The notes under the pieces: model-generated
The model's database searches: none
What the model saw: only the letters and a program-made list of their open reading frames with translations
Told to the model about the DNA's origin: nothing
Program-made: the position numbers and the translations under genes
In this document: in pieces, positions 1 to 6,139 of the stretch
Numbering within the stretch: the first letter of the stretch is position 1
Layout of the letters: the number at the start of each line of letters is the position of its first letter
Assembly: GCA_002482685.1 (NCBI GenBank)
Contig: DLGL01000099.1
Coordinates: 8,096-14,616, forward strand
Direction of reading: 5' to 3'
Length of the DNA: 6,521 nt
DNA from: Bacteriovoracaceae bacterium UBA7695
Lineage (GTDB): Bacteria; Bdellovibrionota; Bacteriovoracia; Bacteriovoracales; Bacteriovoracaceae

Positions 1-159
1 ACCGAATTCAACCCCAAGTTCCATTAAAGGAAGGATATTTTTAACATTTGCAAACTGTGAATCCTTAATTTGCCCTTCTTGGGACGAAAGATGATCCACT
101 CCAAAAAAAGAATTGTGCCCAAGAATTAATGTTTCAAAAACAGGGGTGGTGTAACTCAT
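1..159 (-). CDS. Unrecognised protein, N-terminal 53 residues only (runs off the left edge)
   Basis: The gene starts with ATG at 159-157 and stays open to the window edge, so only residues 1-53 are visible. The upstream gene's stop (168-166) lies six bases away and is part of TGAGG, which serves as the ribosome site, so the two genes are almost certainly co-transcribed and probably coupled. The protein begins MSYTTPVFETLILGHNSFFG and continues with VDHLS. The LGHNSFFGVDHLS stretch (residues 13-25) looks like a conserved N-terminal beta-strand and loop. It feels familiar from uncharacterised proteins in polysaccharide clusters, possibly TIM-barrel-like, but I cannot name a family. No signal peptide or membrane segment is visible. 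Its role is unknown; the position suggests a step in nucleotide-sugar or polysaccharide synthesis linked to the oxidoreductase before it. Confidence 0.75.
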   Translation of the reverse strand, partial: MSYTTPVFETLILGHNSFFGVDHLSSQEGQIKDSQFANVKNILPLMELGVEFG

Positions 160-165
160 AGGACC

Positions 166-1203
166 TCAGATATGTTCAACAGCTAGCGGTAAGCCATTTG
201 CTGCCGCTGAATTATAAAGTGAATCAATGACACTCTGTACTTTGGCTGCTGAATGAATATTACTTTCAGGGAGTTTCTTATTATTCACAGCTTTAATAAA
301 GTCATCGGCTTGACGACAAAAAAACTGGCCTCCAATATCAAGTTCCACTCCTTCGAATAGGTCAGGCTTTTTTAGAACTGTCCACTGAGTCGGATAAGAA
401 GCAGCAGGGTTCTGCAAGAAAAGTTTCAATTCATCTTCGTTCATTGAAAGAGTTCCATTTTCAGCCTGGATTTCAATATTCATCGACAAAGTCCGGTGAT
501 GTCTTTTAGACCAGGATGTATCAATGATGCAGGGATGCCCAGCTTTAAACTCTAGAAAACCATGAAACCAATCCTCAACTTCTTCAGAGTAAAAAGAACG
601 GGAGTTTCCTGAAACTGTTTTAATATCCCCAAAAAGCCAGATTAGCATATCTAATAAATGGCTATTCTGAGTTATAAGAACTCCTCCGCCCGATTGGCTT
701 TTGGAATAACGCCACCCTTTGCCCTTACGAAATAATTGGCCTATATACATCGAAGCATGGACCGTTTGGATTTTCCCAAGAGCTTTAGAGTTGAGAATTT
801 CTTTGGCTTTACGAAAAGTATCCTGATAACGGGACATGTATCCGACCATATTGACAACTGAAGTTTTCTTAGCAATTTCTGAGAGCATTTTAGCTTCATG
901 AAATTTGACAGATAATGGTTTTTCAATGAAGACTGCTATTCCGGCATTCAAGAAATCCTTTGCAATCTCAACATGAAGATTTGTCGGCGTGCAAATGAAA
1001 ACTGCATCAACTACATCTTTGAATAAAACTTCCTTATGAGAACTATAAATTTTAAGCTGTGGCATCAGCGACTTAAGCATTCCCAACGATACAGAGGATG
1101 GATCGATAACACATTCCAACCGTGAACCAGTTAGACCATTCATCATTCCGGCATGAAGTAAGCCAAGTTTTCCGAAACCAATTATTCCAACTCTAACTGT
1201 CAT
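166..1203 (-). CDS. Gfo/Idh/MocA family NAD(P)-dependent oxidoreductase, substrate unknown
   Basis: This 345-residue protein has the usual length and two-domain plan of the Gfo/Idh/MocA family. An N-terminal Rossmann domain carries GFGKLG (residues 9-14), CTPTNLH (71-77) and the family EKP motif (94-96), whose lysine is normally catalytic. The C-terminal domain carries GGG (172-174) followed by H182 and D185, which fits the substrate-binding and catalytic helix. The position usually held by Asp or Asn before the His is T178 here. The start was set at ATG 1203-1201 because the Rossmann strand begins immediately (MTVRVGIIGFG) and TAGGA lies about seven bases upstream. The frame stays open to 1290, but those extra 29 residues are unlike the family and overlap the acetyltransferase gene. 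The protein is distinct from the WlbA/WbpB homologue at 1802-2737, so it is probably not a duplicate of that step. It likely oxidises or reduces a sugar or cyclitol hydroxyl; the substrate cannot be read from the sequence. Confidence 0.9.
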   Translation of the reverse strand: MTVRVGIIGFGKLGLLHAGMMNGLTGSRLECVIDPSSVSLGMLKSLMPQLKIYSSHKEVLFKDVVDAVFICTPTNLHVEIAKDFLNAGIAVFIEKPLSVKFHEAKMLSEIAKKTSVVNMVGYMSRYQDTFRKAKEILNSKALGKIQTVHASMYIGQLFRKGKGWRYSKSQSGGGVLITQNSHLLDMLIWLFGDIKTVSGNSRSFYSEEVEDWFHGFLEFKAGHPCIIDTSWSKRHHRTLSMNIEIQAENGTLSMNEDELKLFLQNPAASYPTQWTVLKKPDLFEGVELDIGGQFFCRQADDFIKAVNNKKLPESNIHSAAKVQSVIDSLYNSAAANGLPLAVEHI

Positions 1204-1211
1204 TTTAATTC

Positions 1212-1802
1212 CTATGCTTTTACGCCGTACACCAGTTCTATGAAACCAGATTTTAATTGGTAAATGTCCTTCGTATGCGGACAAATCCATTCACCTGTAT
1301 CATTAACCCCTAAAGATAATCTTTCTCCGAACCGGCTCATCCAGCCAATATGCTTTCCAGGCACACCGACCATCAGAGCAAACGGTTTAACATCTTTATT
1401 GATAACGGATCCGGCACCGATGAATGAGTACTCACCTAAGGTTATTCCACAAACAATCGTCGCGTTTGCACCAATAGTGACACCCTTCTTCACAAATGTA
1501 TTTCGGTACTCATCTTTTCTTGAGAACTGAGATCTTGGATTATAAACATTTGTGAAAACCATGCTTGGCCCACAGAACACATCATCTTCAATGAAGACGT
1601 TGTCATAGACAGAAACATTATTCTGAATCTTTACGTTGTTACCAATTTTAACATTGTTCCCCACAAATACGTTTTGTCCCAGAGAGCACTTTTGACCAAT
1701 TTCTGCTTTTGATGAAATATGAACCCAATGCCAAATACGAGTTCCCTCGCCAATCCGGGCTCCATCATCAACTATTGCTGTTTCATGTTTAGTGTAATTC
1801 AT
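1212..1802 (-). CDS. wlbB: UDP-2-acetamido-3-amino-2,3-dideoxy-glucuronate N-acetyltransferase (WlbB/WbpD type)
   Basis: This 196-residue left-handed beta-helix acyltransferase is expected to move acetyl from acetyl-CoA to the 3-amino group of UDP-GlcNAc3NA, giving UDP-GlcNAc3NAcA in the cytoplasm. Hexapeptide repeats run from about residue 12 to 76 (for example IGQKCS, VGNNVK, IGNNVK) and resume at 106-136. Between them is the loop FTNVYNPRSQFSRKD (83-97), characteristic of WlbB/WbpD. N85 in that loop probably matches the conserved active-site Asn of the family. The acetyl-CoA end shows VGVPGKHIGWMSRFGERL (145-162). A short tail with CPHTKDIYQL (174-183) follows the helix. ATG at 1802-1800 overlaps the preceding stop as TAATG, which implies translational coupling to the WlbA gene, the enzyme two steps earlier. 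The family assignment is strong; exact substrate stereochemistry is inferred. Confidence 0.92.
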   Translation of the reverse strand: MNYTKHETAIVDDGARIGEGTRIWHWVHISSKAEIGQKCSLGQNVFVGNNVKIGNNVKIQNNVSVYDNVFIEDDVFCGPSMVFTNVYNPRSQFSRKDEYRNTFVKKGVTIGANATIVCGITLGEYSFIGAGSVINKDVKPFALMVGVPGKHIGWMSRFGERLSLGVNDTGEWICPHTKDIYQLKSGFIELVYGVKA

Positions 1803-2737
1803 TAAATTCTTTGAGCTAGGAAGGGGTGGCCCCCAGAAATATCTGTAGACACTTTTTTGTTTCTGAATTCTTCCACGATTCGGATACCTTTCTCCACATC
1901 ATCCAGACCATAACCCATGCCATTCAGGATGGAGTGATATACCGTTGTATGAAGATCGGCAAAGCCCTCAGAGAATTCAAACTCATCACCATCTATGCTA
2001 AGGCAACGATAAGTCGACTGAGTTTTATAACTCGCTGGTATAAAATTTCTATCGATCGATACGAACCATTTTACTCGAGCGTTCTTCAAATGAAGAACGC
2101 CTGCACAAGAAATGTGATTTTTTAGATGGACTTCATTTTTAACGATATCACCGAAAACCCAAGTAAGCATATCAAAGAAATGAACGCCTATATTAGTTGT
2201 AAGGCCACCTGATCTTTTTTCATTTCCCTTCCAAGACTTGTGGTACCAGTCTCCACGCGAAGTTACATATGTTAGGTCTACTTCGTGAAACTTATCCGGA
2301 TTCTGAGCTAATCTAGTTTTCAAATTTAAAATGGCGTCATGAATACGAAGCTGGAGAATCGTCTTCACTTTACAGCCCGTTTCCGATTCAAGAATCTTTA
2401 GTTCATTAATCTCATGTAGAGTTAAAACTATGGGCTTTTCACAAATAGCATTTGCTCCGTGACGAAAAGCCATTTTTATATGACTAGAGTGAAGATCATT
2501 AGGCGAACAAATACTAACGTAATCTATGTTCAAAGGAGTGCCTCTTACATGTTGTAAGTACTCTTCAAACTTTTCCGGACTTGTAAAAAACTTAGCTTCA
2601 GGTGCATAACGATCGAGGATACCAACAGAATCGTTTAAATCCAAAGCAGCTACAATCCTATTACCAGTTTTAACGATCGCTTCTAAATGTCTTGGAGCTA
2701 TGTAACCACCTACCCCAATAATAGCAAAATTTTTCAG
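1802..2737 (-). CDS. wlbA: UDP-N-acetylglucosaminuronate 3-dehydrogenase (WlbA/WbpB type), CTG start
   Basis: This Gfo/Idh/MocA enzyme oxidises C3 of UDP-GlcNAcA to the 3-keto sugar, the substrate of the WlbC/WbpE aminotransferase. Read from CTG 2737-2735 it has 311 residues, close to the family length, and begins (M)KNFAIIGVGGYIAPRHLEA, which closely resembles the remembered N-terminus of WbpB. Further motifs are ALDLNDSVGILDRY (31-44), EKP (100-102, catalytic Lys 101) and SGGLTTNIGVHFFDML (176-191, with N182, H186 and D189), the signature separating WlbA from other family members. The frame has a stop at 2758-2756 (the epimerase stop), and between it and CTG there are only Gly, Arg, Ser, Glu, Glu and Asn codons. 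TGAGG at 2747-2743 is spaced five bases from CTG. The next recognised initiator, TTG at 2644-2642, would delete the NAD-binding loop. The family call is firm; the CTG start is a strong inference, with a base error or point mutation of ATG as the alternative. Confidence 0.92.
   Translation of the reverse strand: MKNFAIIGVGGYIAPRHLEAIVKTGNRIVAALDLNDSVGILDRYAPEAKFFTSPEKFEEYLQHVRGTPLNIDYVSICSPNDLHSSHIKMAFRHGANAICEKPIVLTLHEINELKILESETGCKVKTILQLRIHDAILNLKTRLAQNPDKFHEVDLTYVTSRGDWYHKSWKGNEKRSGGLTTNIGVHFFDMLTWVFGDIVKNEVHLKNHISCAGVLHLKNARVKWFVSIDRNFIPASYKTQSTYRCLSIDGDEFEFSEGFADLHTTVYHSILNGMGYGLDDVEKGIRIVEEFRNKKVSTDISGGHPFLAQRI
2079..2100. repeat. Perfect 9-bp inverted repeat with 4-base loop inside the WlbA gene
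   Basis: GCGTTCTTC at 2079-2087 is the exact reverse complement of GAAGAACGC at 2092-2100, with loop AAAT on the plus strand. The hairpin lies within codons for G-V-L-H-L-K-N-A in the C-terminal domain of the WlbA protein. No T-run follows on either strand, so it is not a typical terminator. It may be a chance product of the codons. Confidence 0.6.
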
Positions 2738-2742
2738 GTTTT

Positions 2743-2747
2743 CCTCA
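2743..2747 (-). promoter_or_regulatory. Ribosome binding site supporting the CTG start of the WlbA gene
   Basis: The minus strand reads TGAGG here, followed by five bases (AAAAC) and then CTG at 2737-2735. This is good Shine-Dalgarno spacing. No equally good site with a standard start codon exists in the 18-base gap after the epimerase stop, so this site helps decide the start. Confidence 0.6.
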
Positions 2748-2755
2748 CTTCTACC

Positions 2756-3730
2756 TTAAGCAGGCAAAGTCACTTGGTTCAAAATATCGTGATCTTTAAA
2801 CGACTGTACAGATCGTGCGAGACCTTCATCAATAGGCACTAAAGGCTTCCACCCCAACAGACTCTCGGCTTTAGAAATATCTGCCCAAGTTTCTTTAATA
2901 TCGGCTTTATGAAATTCAAAATTCTGTATGATCGCTTTTTTGCCGATGAGGGTTTCGAGGCTTGTAATTATTTTAGTTAGAGCTATTGGATTCTTCCCGC
3001 CACCAAGATTGATAATCTCATATCCAACTTCTTTCGACGCCAGGATTGTTCCTCGTGCAATATCATCTACAAATGTAAAATCTCTAGATTGAGATCCATC
3101 TCCGAACAACTCGAGCTGTTTACCTTCTTTAATCCAGCGGATGAATCGGAAGATACTCATATCCGGACGGCCGGCTGGTCCATAAACTGTAAAGTAGCGA
3201 ACAACAGAAACATCCAACCCGTATAGATAATGATAACTGTAAGCCATTACTTCTGCGGCTTTCTTAGAAGCAGCATATGGAGAGATCGGGGTATTCACAG
3301 CTAGCATTTCTGTGAAAGGCATTTTCTGACCAGCATATAGCGATGAAGTAGAAGCGAGGACTAATTTCTTCACTTTGTAATCGCGCATAAAATCCATTAT
3401 GTTTAATGTCCCTATGGCATTTGTAGTCATGTAAATCTCAGGATTCTCCATCGAATATCGAACACCAGCACGAGCCGCCAGATTGAAAACGACATCAAAT
3501 TTATTTTCCACAAATAGAGGCTTTAGGCTTTCTTTGTTTTCGATATCGACCTGGTGGAAAGTGAAGTTTTTAAATTTCTTCAATTGCTCCAAACGAAAGT
3601 ACTTAAGACGAACATCGTAGTAGTCATTCATGTTATCGATTCCGACAACTTCTACACCACTCTCAAGTAACTGCTCAGCCGTTTTATTGGCAATAAATCC
3701 GGCAACGCCGGTAACTAAAACCTTTTTCAT
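2756..3730 (-). CDS. NAD-dependent nucleotide-sugar epimerase (UDP-glucuronate 4-epimerase-like extended SDR)
   Basis: This 324-residue extended short-chain dehydrogenase most resembles UDP-glucuronate/UDP-galacturonate 4-epimerases. The cofactor loop is VTGVAGFIA (6-14), and IDNMNDYYDVRLKYFRLEQL (31-50) is the stretch typical of uronate 4-epimerases. NLAARAGVRYSMENP (83-97), STSSLY (127-132) and the catalytic YAASK (Y152, K156) follow, then RYFTVYGPAGRPDMS (178-192) and DFTFVDDIARG (217-227). The loop reads GxxGxxA, with A14 where most relatives have a third glycine. The ATG at 3730-3728 overlaps the dehydrogenase stop as ATGA, so the two enzymes are co-translated. That pairing recalls TviB-TviC, so a natural substrate would be UDP-GlcNAcA (giving UDP-GalNAcA) or the later diacetamido sugar, with UDP-GlcA as the simple family default. 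C4 epimerisation is the best guess; the substrate is not determined. Confidence 0.88.
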   Translation of the reverse strand: MKKVLVTGVAGFIANKTAEQLLESGVEVVGIDNMNDYYDVRLKYFRLEQLKKFKNFTFHQVDIENKESLKPLFVENKFDVVFNLAARAGVRYSMENPEIYMTTNAIGTLNIMDFMRDYKVKKLVLASTSSLYAGQKMPFTEMLAVNTPISPYAASKKAAEVMAYSYHYLYGLDVSVVRYFTVYGPAGRPDMSIFRFIRWIKEGKQLELFGDGSQSRDFTFVDDIARGTILASKEVGYEIINLGGGKNPIALTKIITSLETLIGKKAIIQNFEFHKADIKETWADISKAESLLGWKPLVPIDEGLARSVQSFKDHDILNQVTLPA

Positions 3731-4992
3731 AGTCTACCATCACTTAATTCTTTAGGGAAAAGACCTTTCAGGTCGTAAAAAACAGTTTTTGATTTTTCGA
3801 TAGAGCTAAAATCAACTTCTTTAAATTGATTATGTGCTACAGCCAGAATGACAGCTGAGTAGTCATCAATTTGTTTTAAGCAATCCGCTGAGTTCATAGA
3901 AAGATTGTACTCATGCTTCACTTCTGCAGAGTTTGCCCAAGGATCGTAAAGATCTACCTTACAACCAAACTCATTAAGTTCAGCAACGATATCAACTACA
4001 CGAGTGTTTCTAATGTCCGGACAATTTTCTTTAAACGTAAGGCCCAGAACTAAAACTTTGGCATCTTTGATCTGGTGACATTTCTTAATCATAAGTTTTA
4101 CAACTTGGTTTGCCACATAGGCACCCATGCCATCATTGATTCTTCTTCCAGCAAGAATGACCTGAGGATGATATCCCAGAGCTTCAGCTTTATAAGTTAG
4201 GTAGTAAGGATCAACTCCAATACAATGCCCACCTACAAGACCAGGAGAGAATTTTAAAAAGTTCCACTTTGTGCCTGCAGCCTCAAGAACTTCTTTCGTA
4301 TCAAGATCTAGTTTGTTGAAGATCAAGGAAAGCTCATTAATGAACGCGATATTAATATCACGTTGAGTGTTCTCGATAACCTTGGCAGCTTCGGCAACTT
4401 TTATTGATGATGCTTTAAAAGTTCCAGCAGTGATAATTGAAGCATACAGGGCATTAATCTTTTCAGCGATCTCAGGGGTTGAGCCACTAGTGACTTTCAT
4501 AATTTTACTGACAGTTTTTTCTTTATCACCTGGATTGATTCTCTCAGGGCTATAACCGCAAAAGAAATCTTTATTGAATTTTAGGCCACTGTGTTTTTCA
4601 AGAATAGGAACACAGTCTTCTTCAGTACATCCTGGATATACTGTTGACTCGTAAATTACGATGTCGTTTATTTTCAGTATCTTACCAACAGTCTCAGAAG
4701 CTTTCATGAGTGGAGTCAGATCGGGGCGTTTGTGTTCATCAATTGGGGTAGGAACAGTGACAATAAAAACATTACAGTTTTTCAGTTCATCTGTTTTAGA
4801 AGTAAACTTCATTGAAGTTTTTTTAAGTTCATCACTTGTGATTTCTAAAGTGCGATCATTTCCATTAGTCAGGTCATCAATTCGCCCTTGATTGATATCA
4901 AATCCAAGAGTTTCATATTTTTTGGCAAACTCAACTGCAAGTGGAAGACCCACGTATCCTAATCCGATGATGGCAATTCTAGACGAATTCAT
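3727..4992 (-). CDS. UDP-N-acetylhexosamine 6-dehydrogenase (TviB/WbpO/WbpA type)
   Basis: The enzyme oxidises C6 of UDP-GlcNAc or UDP-GalNAc twice with NAD, giving the uronic acid and opening the pathway. The 421-residue length is normal. GLGYVGLPLAVEF (10-22) is the NAD-binding loop, followed by VPTPID (80-85), ESTVYPGCTEE (115-125) and GYSPERINPGDKEKT (146-160). The central helix VAEAAKVIENTQRDINIA (199-216) contains Lys 204, and GGHCIGVDPYYLT (254-266) contains the catalytic Cys 257. The C-terminal domain shows VLGLTFKENCPDIRNT (315-330). KVIENTQRD and RINPGD point to the TviB/WbpO branch, which uses N-acetylhexosamines rather than UDP-glucose. ATG 4992-4990 was chosen because AAGGA lies seven bases upstream and MNSSRIAIIGLG matches the family; the frame stays open to 5040 but that extension crosses the divergent ribosome site. 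Sequence alone does not settle GlcNAc versus GalNAc; the Wlb neighbours favour GlcNAc. Confidence 0.93.
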   Translation of the reverse strand: MNSSRIAIIGLGYVGLPLAVEFAKKYETLGFDINQGRIDDLTNGNDRTLEITSDELKKTSMKFTSKTDELKNCNVFIVTVPTPIDEHKRPDLTPLMKASETVGKILKINDIVIYESTVYPGCTEEDCVPILEKHSGLKFNKDFFCGYSPERINPGDKEKTVSKIMKVTSGSTPEIAEKINALYASIITAGTFKASSIKVAEAAKVIENTQRDINIAFINELSLIFNKLDLDTKEVLEAAGTKWNFLKFSPGLVGGHCIGVDPYYLTYKAEALGYHPQVILAGRRINDGMGAYVANQVVKLMIKKCHQIKDAKVLVLGLTFKENCPDIRNTRVVDIVAELNEFGCKVDLYDPWANSAEVKHEYNLSMNSADCLKQIDDYSAVILAVAHNQFKEVDFSSIEKSKTVFYDLKGLFPKELSDGRL

Positions 4993-5009
4993 GCTAAGAT
5001 CCTTAAAAT
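4980..5009 (+). promoter_or_regulatory. Possible sigma70-type promoter for the aminotransferase gene
   Basis: TAGACG at 4980-4985 (four of six matches to TTGACA) and TAAAAT at 5004-5009 (five of six to TATAAT) are separated by 18 bases. Transcription would begin near 5016 and leave a leader of about 23 bases carrying the GAGGG ribosome site. The -35 box would overlap the start of the divergent dehydrogenase gene. This is consensus matching by eye only, in a short AT-rich gap, so confidence is low. I found no comparably good promoter for the minus strand. Confidence 0.3.
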
Positions 5010-5038
5010 TTTGTATGGCAGATATTACGAGGGAAATC
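4993..5038. other. 46-base divergent intergenic gap
   Basis: This gap separates the start codons of the leftward dehydrogenase and the rightward aminotransferase. It holds both ribosome sites: AAGGA on the minus strand just before 4992, and GAGGG at 5029-5033 on the plus strand. An AAAATTTT palindrome lies at 5005-5012. The gap is too short for two independent full promoters without overlap with each other or with coding sequence. Expression may therefore be mutually linked, or one arm may be read from further upstream. Confidence 0.6.
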
Positions 5039-6139
5039 ATGGAATTTATAGACCTAAAATCTCAGCAAAAACGTATTCGAAAAGACCTAGATACTCGAAT
5101 GGCTAAGGAACTTGACCATGGGCAATACATCCTCGGACCAGAAATCAATGAACTGGAAGAGAAACTGGCAAAATATGTAGGAGTAAAACACTGTATTTCC
5201 CTTTCAAACGGGACCGATGCACTTTTATTGCCTTTAATGGCCGCAGGAATTGGTCCTGGTGACGAAGTTATCACAACTCCTTTTACTTTTTTTGCTACCG
5301 GAGAAATGATCTCTCTAGCAGGTGCACAACCAGTTTTTGTAGACATTGATCCGCATACTTACAACATCAACCTGTCGTTAATTGAAAAAGCTATCACCCC
5401 AAAAACCAAAGCAATCATGCCCGTTAGTTTATATGGTCAGTGTCCAGACATAGACGGAATCAATGAACTTGCTAATCGACATAATCTTCTAGTCATCGAA
5501 GACGGTGCGCAAAGTTTTGGAGCCGAGTATAAGGGCAAGAAATCTTGTGGGCTCAGCCATGTAGGAGCAACGAGTTTCTTCCCTTCAAAACCTCTAGGCG
5601 GCTATGGTGATAGTGGTGCTTGCTTCACAAATGATGACGCACTCGCAAAAAGCATGAAAGAGCTTCGGGTCCATGGTCAGGAAAAGCGCTACTACCATAC
5701 CCGTATTGGAATAAACGGCCGAATGGATACACTTCAGGCAGCTATTTTATTATCCAAGTTTGAAATTTTTCCGGAAGAAGTTGAACTCAGAAAAAAATGG
5801 GGCGAGCTCTATAAGAAATTACTTGGGCCGGATTTTAAAACACAAAACCTTCTCCCCAACAGCACTTCTGTGTTTGCTCAATTCACAATCGAAGTTAATA
5901 ACCGAGATGAATTTATAAAGGCTATGAATGAACTTGGAGTTCCTACTGCAGTTCACTACCCTACCCCACTTCATTTGCAACCAGTCTACCAGCATCTTGG
6001 ATTAGGCAAAGGCTCATTCCCTCACTCTGAGCTAGCATCAAGCCGTGTTGTAAGTTTACCAATGCACCCTTATCTAAATGAAGCCCTCATCGAGAAAGTT
6101 GTAGCTGCGGTTAAGAAATCTGCAGGATTACCGACATGA
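5039..6139 (+). CDS. wlbC: UDP-2-acetamido-2-deoxy-3-oxo-glucuronate aminotransferase (WlbC/WbpE type)
   Basis: This PLP-dependent DegT/DnrJ/EryC1/StrS sugar aminotransferase is expected to move an amino group, usually from glutamate, to C3 of the 3-keto sugar made by the WlbA enzyme. The 366 residues align in memory with WbpE almost from end to end: EFIDLKSQQKRI (2-13), HGQYILGPEINELE (27-40), SNGTDAL (56-62), VSLYGQCPDIDGIN (129-142), IEDGAQSFGA (153-162, with Asp 155 facing the PLP ring nitrogen), TSFFPSKPLGGYGDSGA (178-194, with Lys 184 as the Schiff-base lysine), RMDTLQAAIL (228-237), PTAVHYPTPLHLQP (302-315) and SLPMHPYL (339-346). ATG 5039 was chosen for its match to the family N-terminus and for GAGGG five bases upstream; ATG 5015 is in frame but has no good ribosome site. 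The gene stands on the opposite strand from its pathway partners. Its stop overlaps the methyltransferase start as ATGA. Confidence 0.95.
   Translation: MEFIDLKSQQKRIRKDLDTRMAKELDHGQYILGPEINELEEKLAKYVGVKHCISLSNGTDALLLPLMAAGIGPGDEVITTPFTFFATGEMISLAGAQPVFVDIDPHTYNINLSLIEKAITPKTKAIMPVSLYGQCPDIDGINELANRHNLLVIEDGAQSFGAEYKGKKSCGLSHVGATSFFPSKPLGGYGDSGACFTNDDALAKSMKELRVHGQEKRYYHTRIGINGRMDTLQAAILLSKFEIFPEEVELRKKWGELYKKLLGPDFKTQNLLPNSTSVFAQFTIEVNNRDEFIKAMNELGVPTAVHYPTPLHLQPVYQHLGLGKGSFPHSELASSRVVSLPMHPYLNEALIEKVVAAVKKSAGLPT

Noticed and set aside
1204..1290. N-terminal extension of the oxidoreductase frame beyond ATG 1203
   Set aside because: The added residues are unlike the family, overlap the acetyltransferase gene, and TAGGA lies correctly before ATG 1203.
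2050..2061. 12-base palindrome TATCGATCGATA
   Set aside because: One or two perfect 12-base palindromes are expected by chance in 6.5 kb, and it lies inside coding sequence without other signals.
1826..2125. Open frame on the plus strand, antisense to the WlbA gene
   Set aside because: It shows no recognisable motifs and no clear ribosome site, and it shadows a well-supported gene. The same applies to antisense frames at 1264-1530, 4367-4555, 4661-4891 and 5062-5346, and to the same-strand shadow at 741-926.
2642..2644. TTG as the start of the WlbA gene
   Set aside because: It would remove the NAD-binding GVGGYI loop and conserved residues that are encoded in the same frame upstream.
4892..5038. 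Upstream open frame extending the aminotransferase by 49 residues
   Set aside because: It runs antisense through the dehydrogenase gene. The family N-terminus and the GAGGG site both point to ATG 5039.
4993..5040. Sixteen-residue extension of the dehydrogenase frame
   Set aside because: It precedes the Rossmann strand, crosses the divergent gap, and ATG 4992 has a good AAGGA site.
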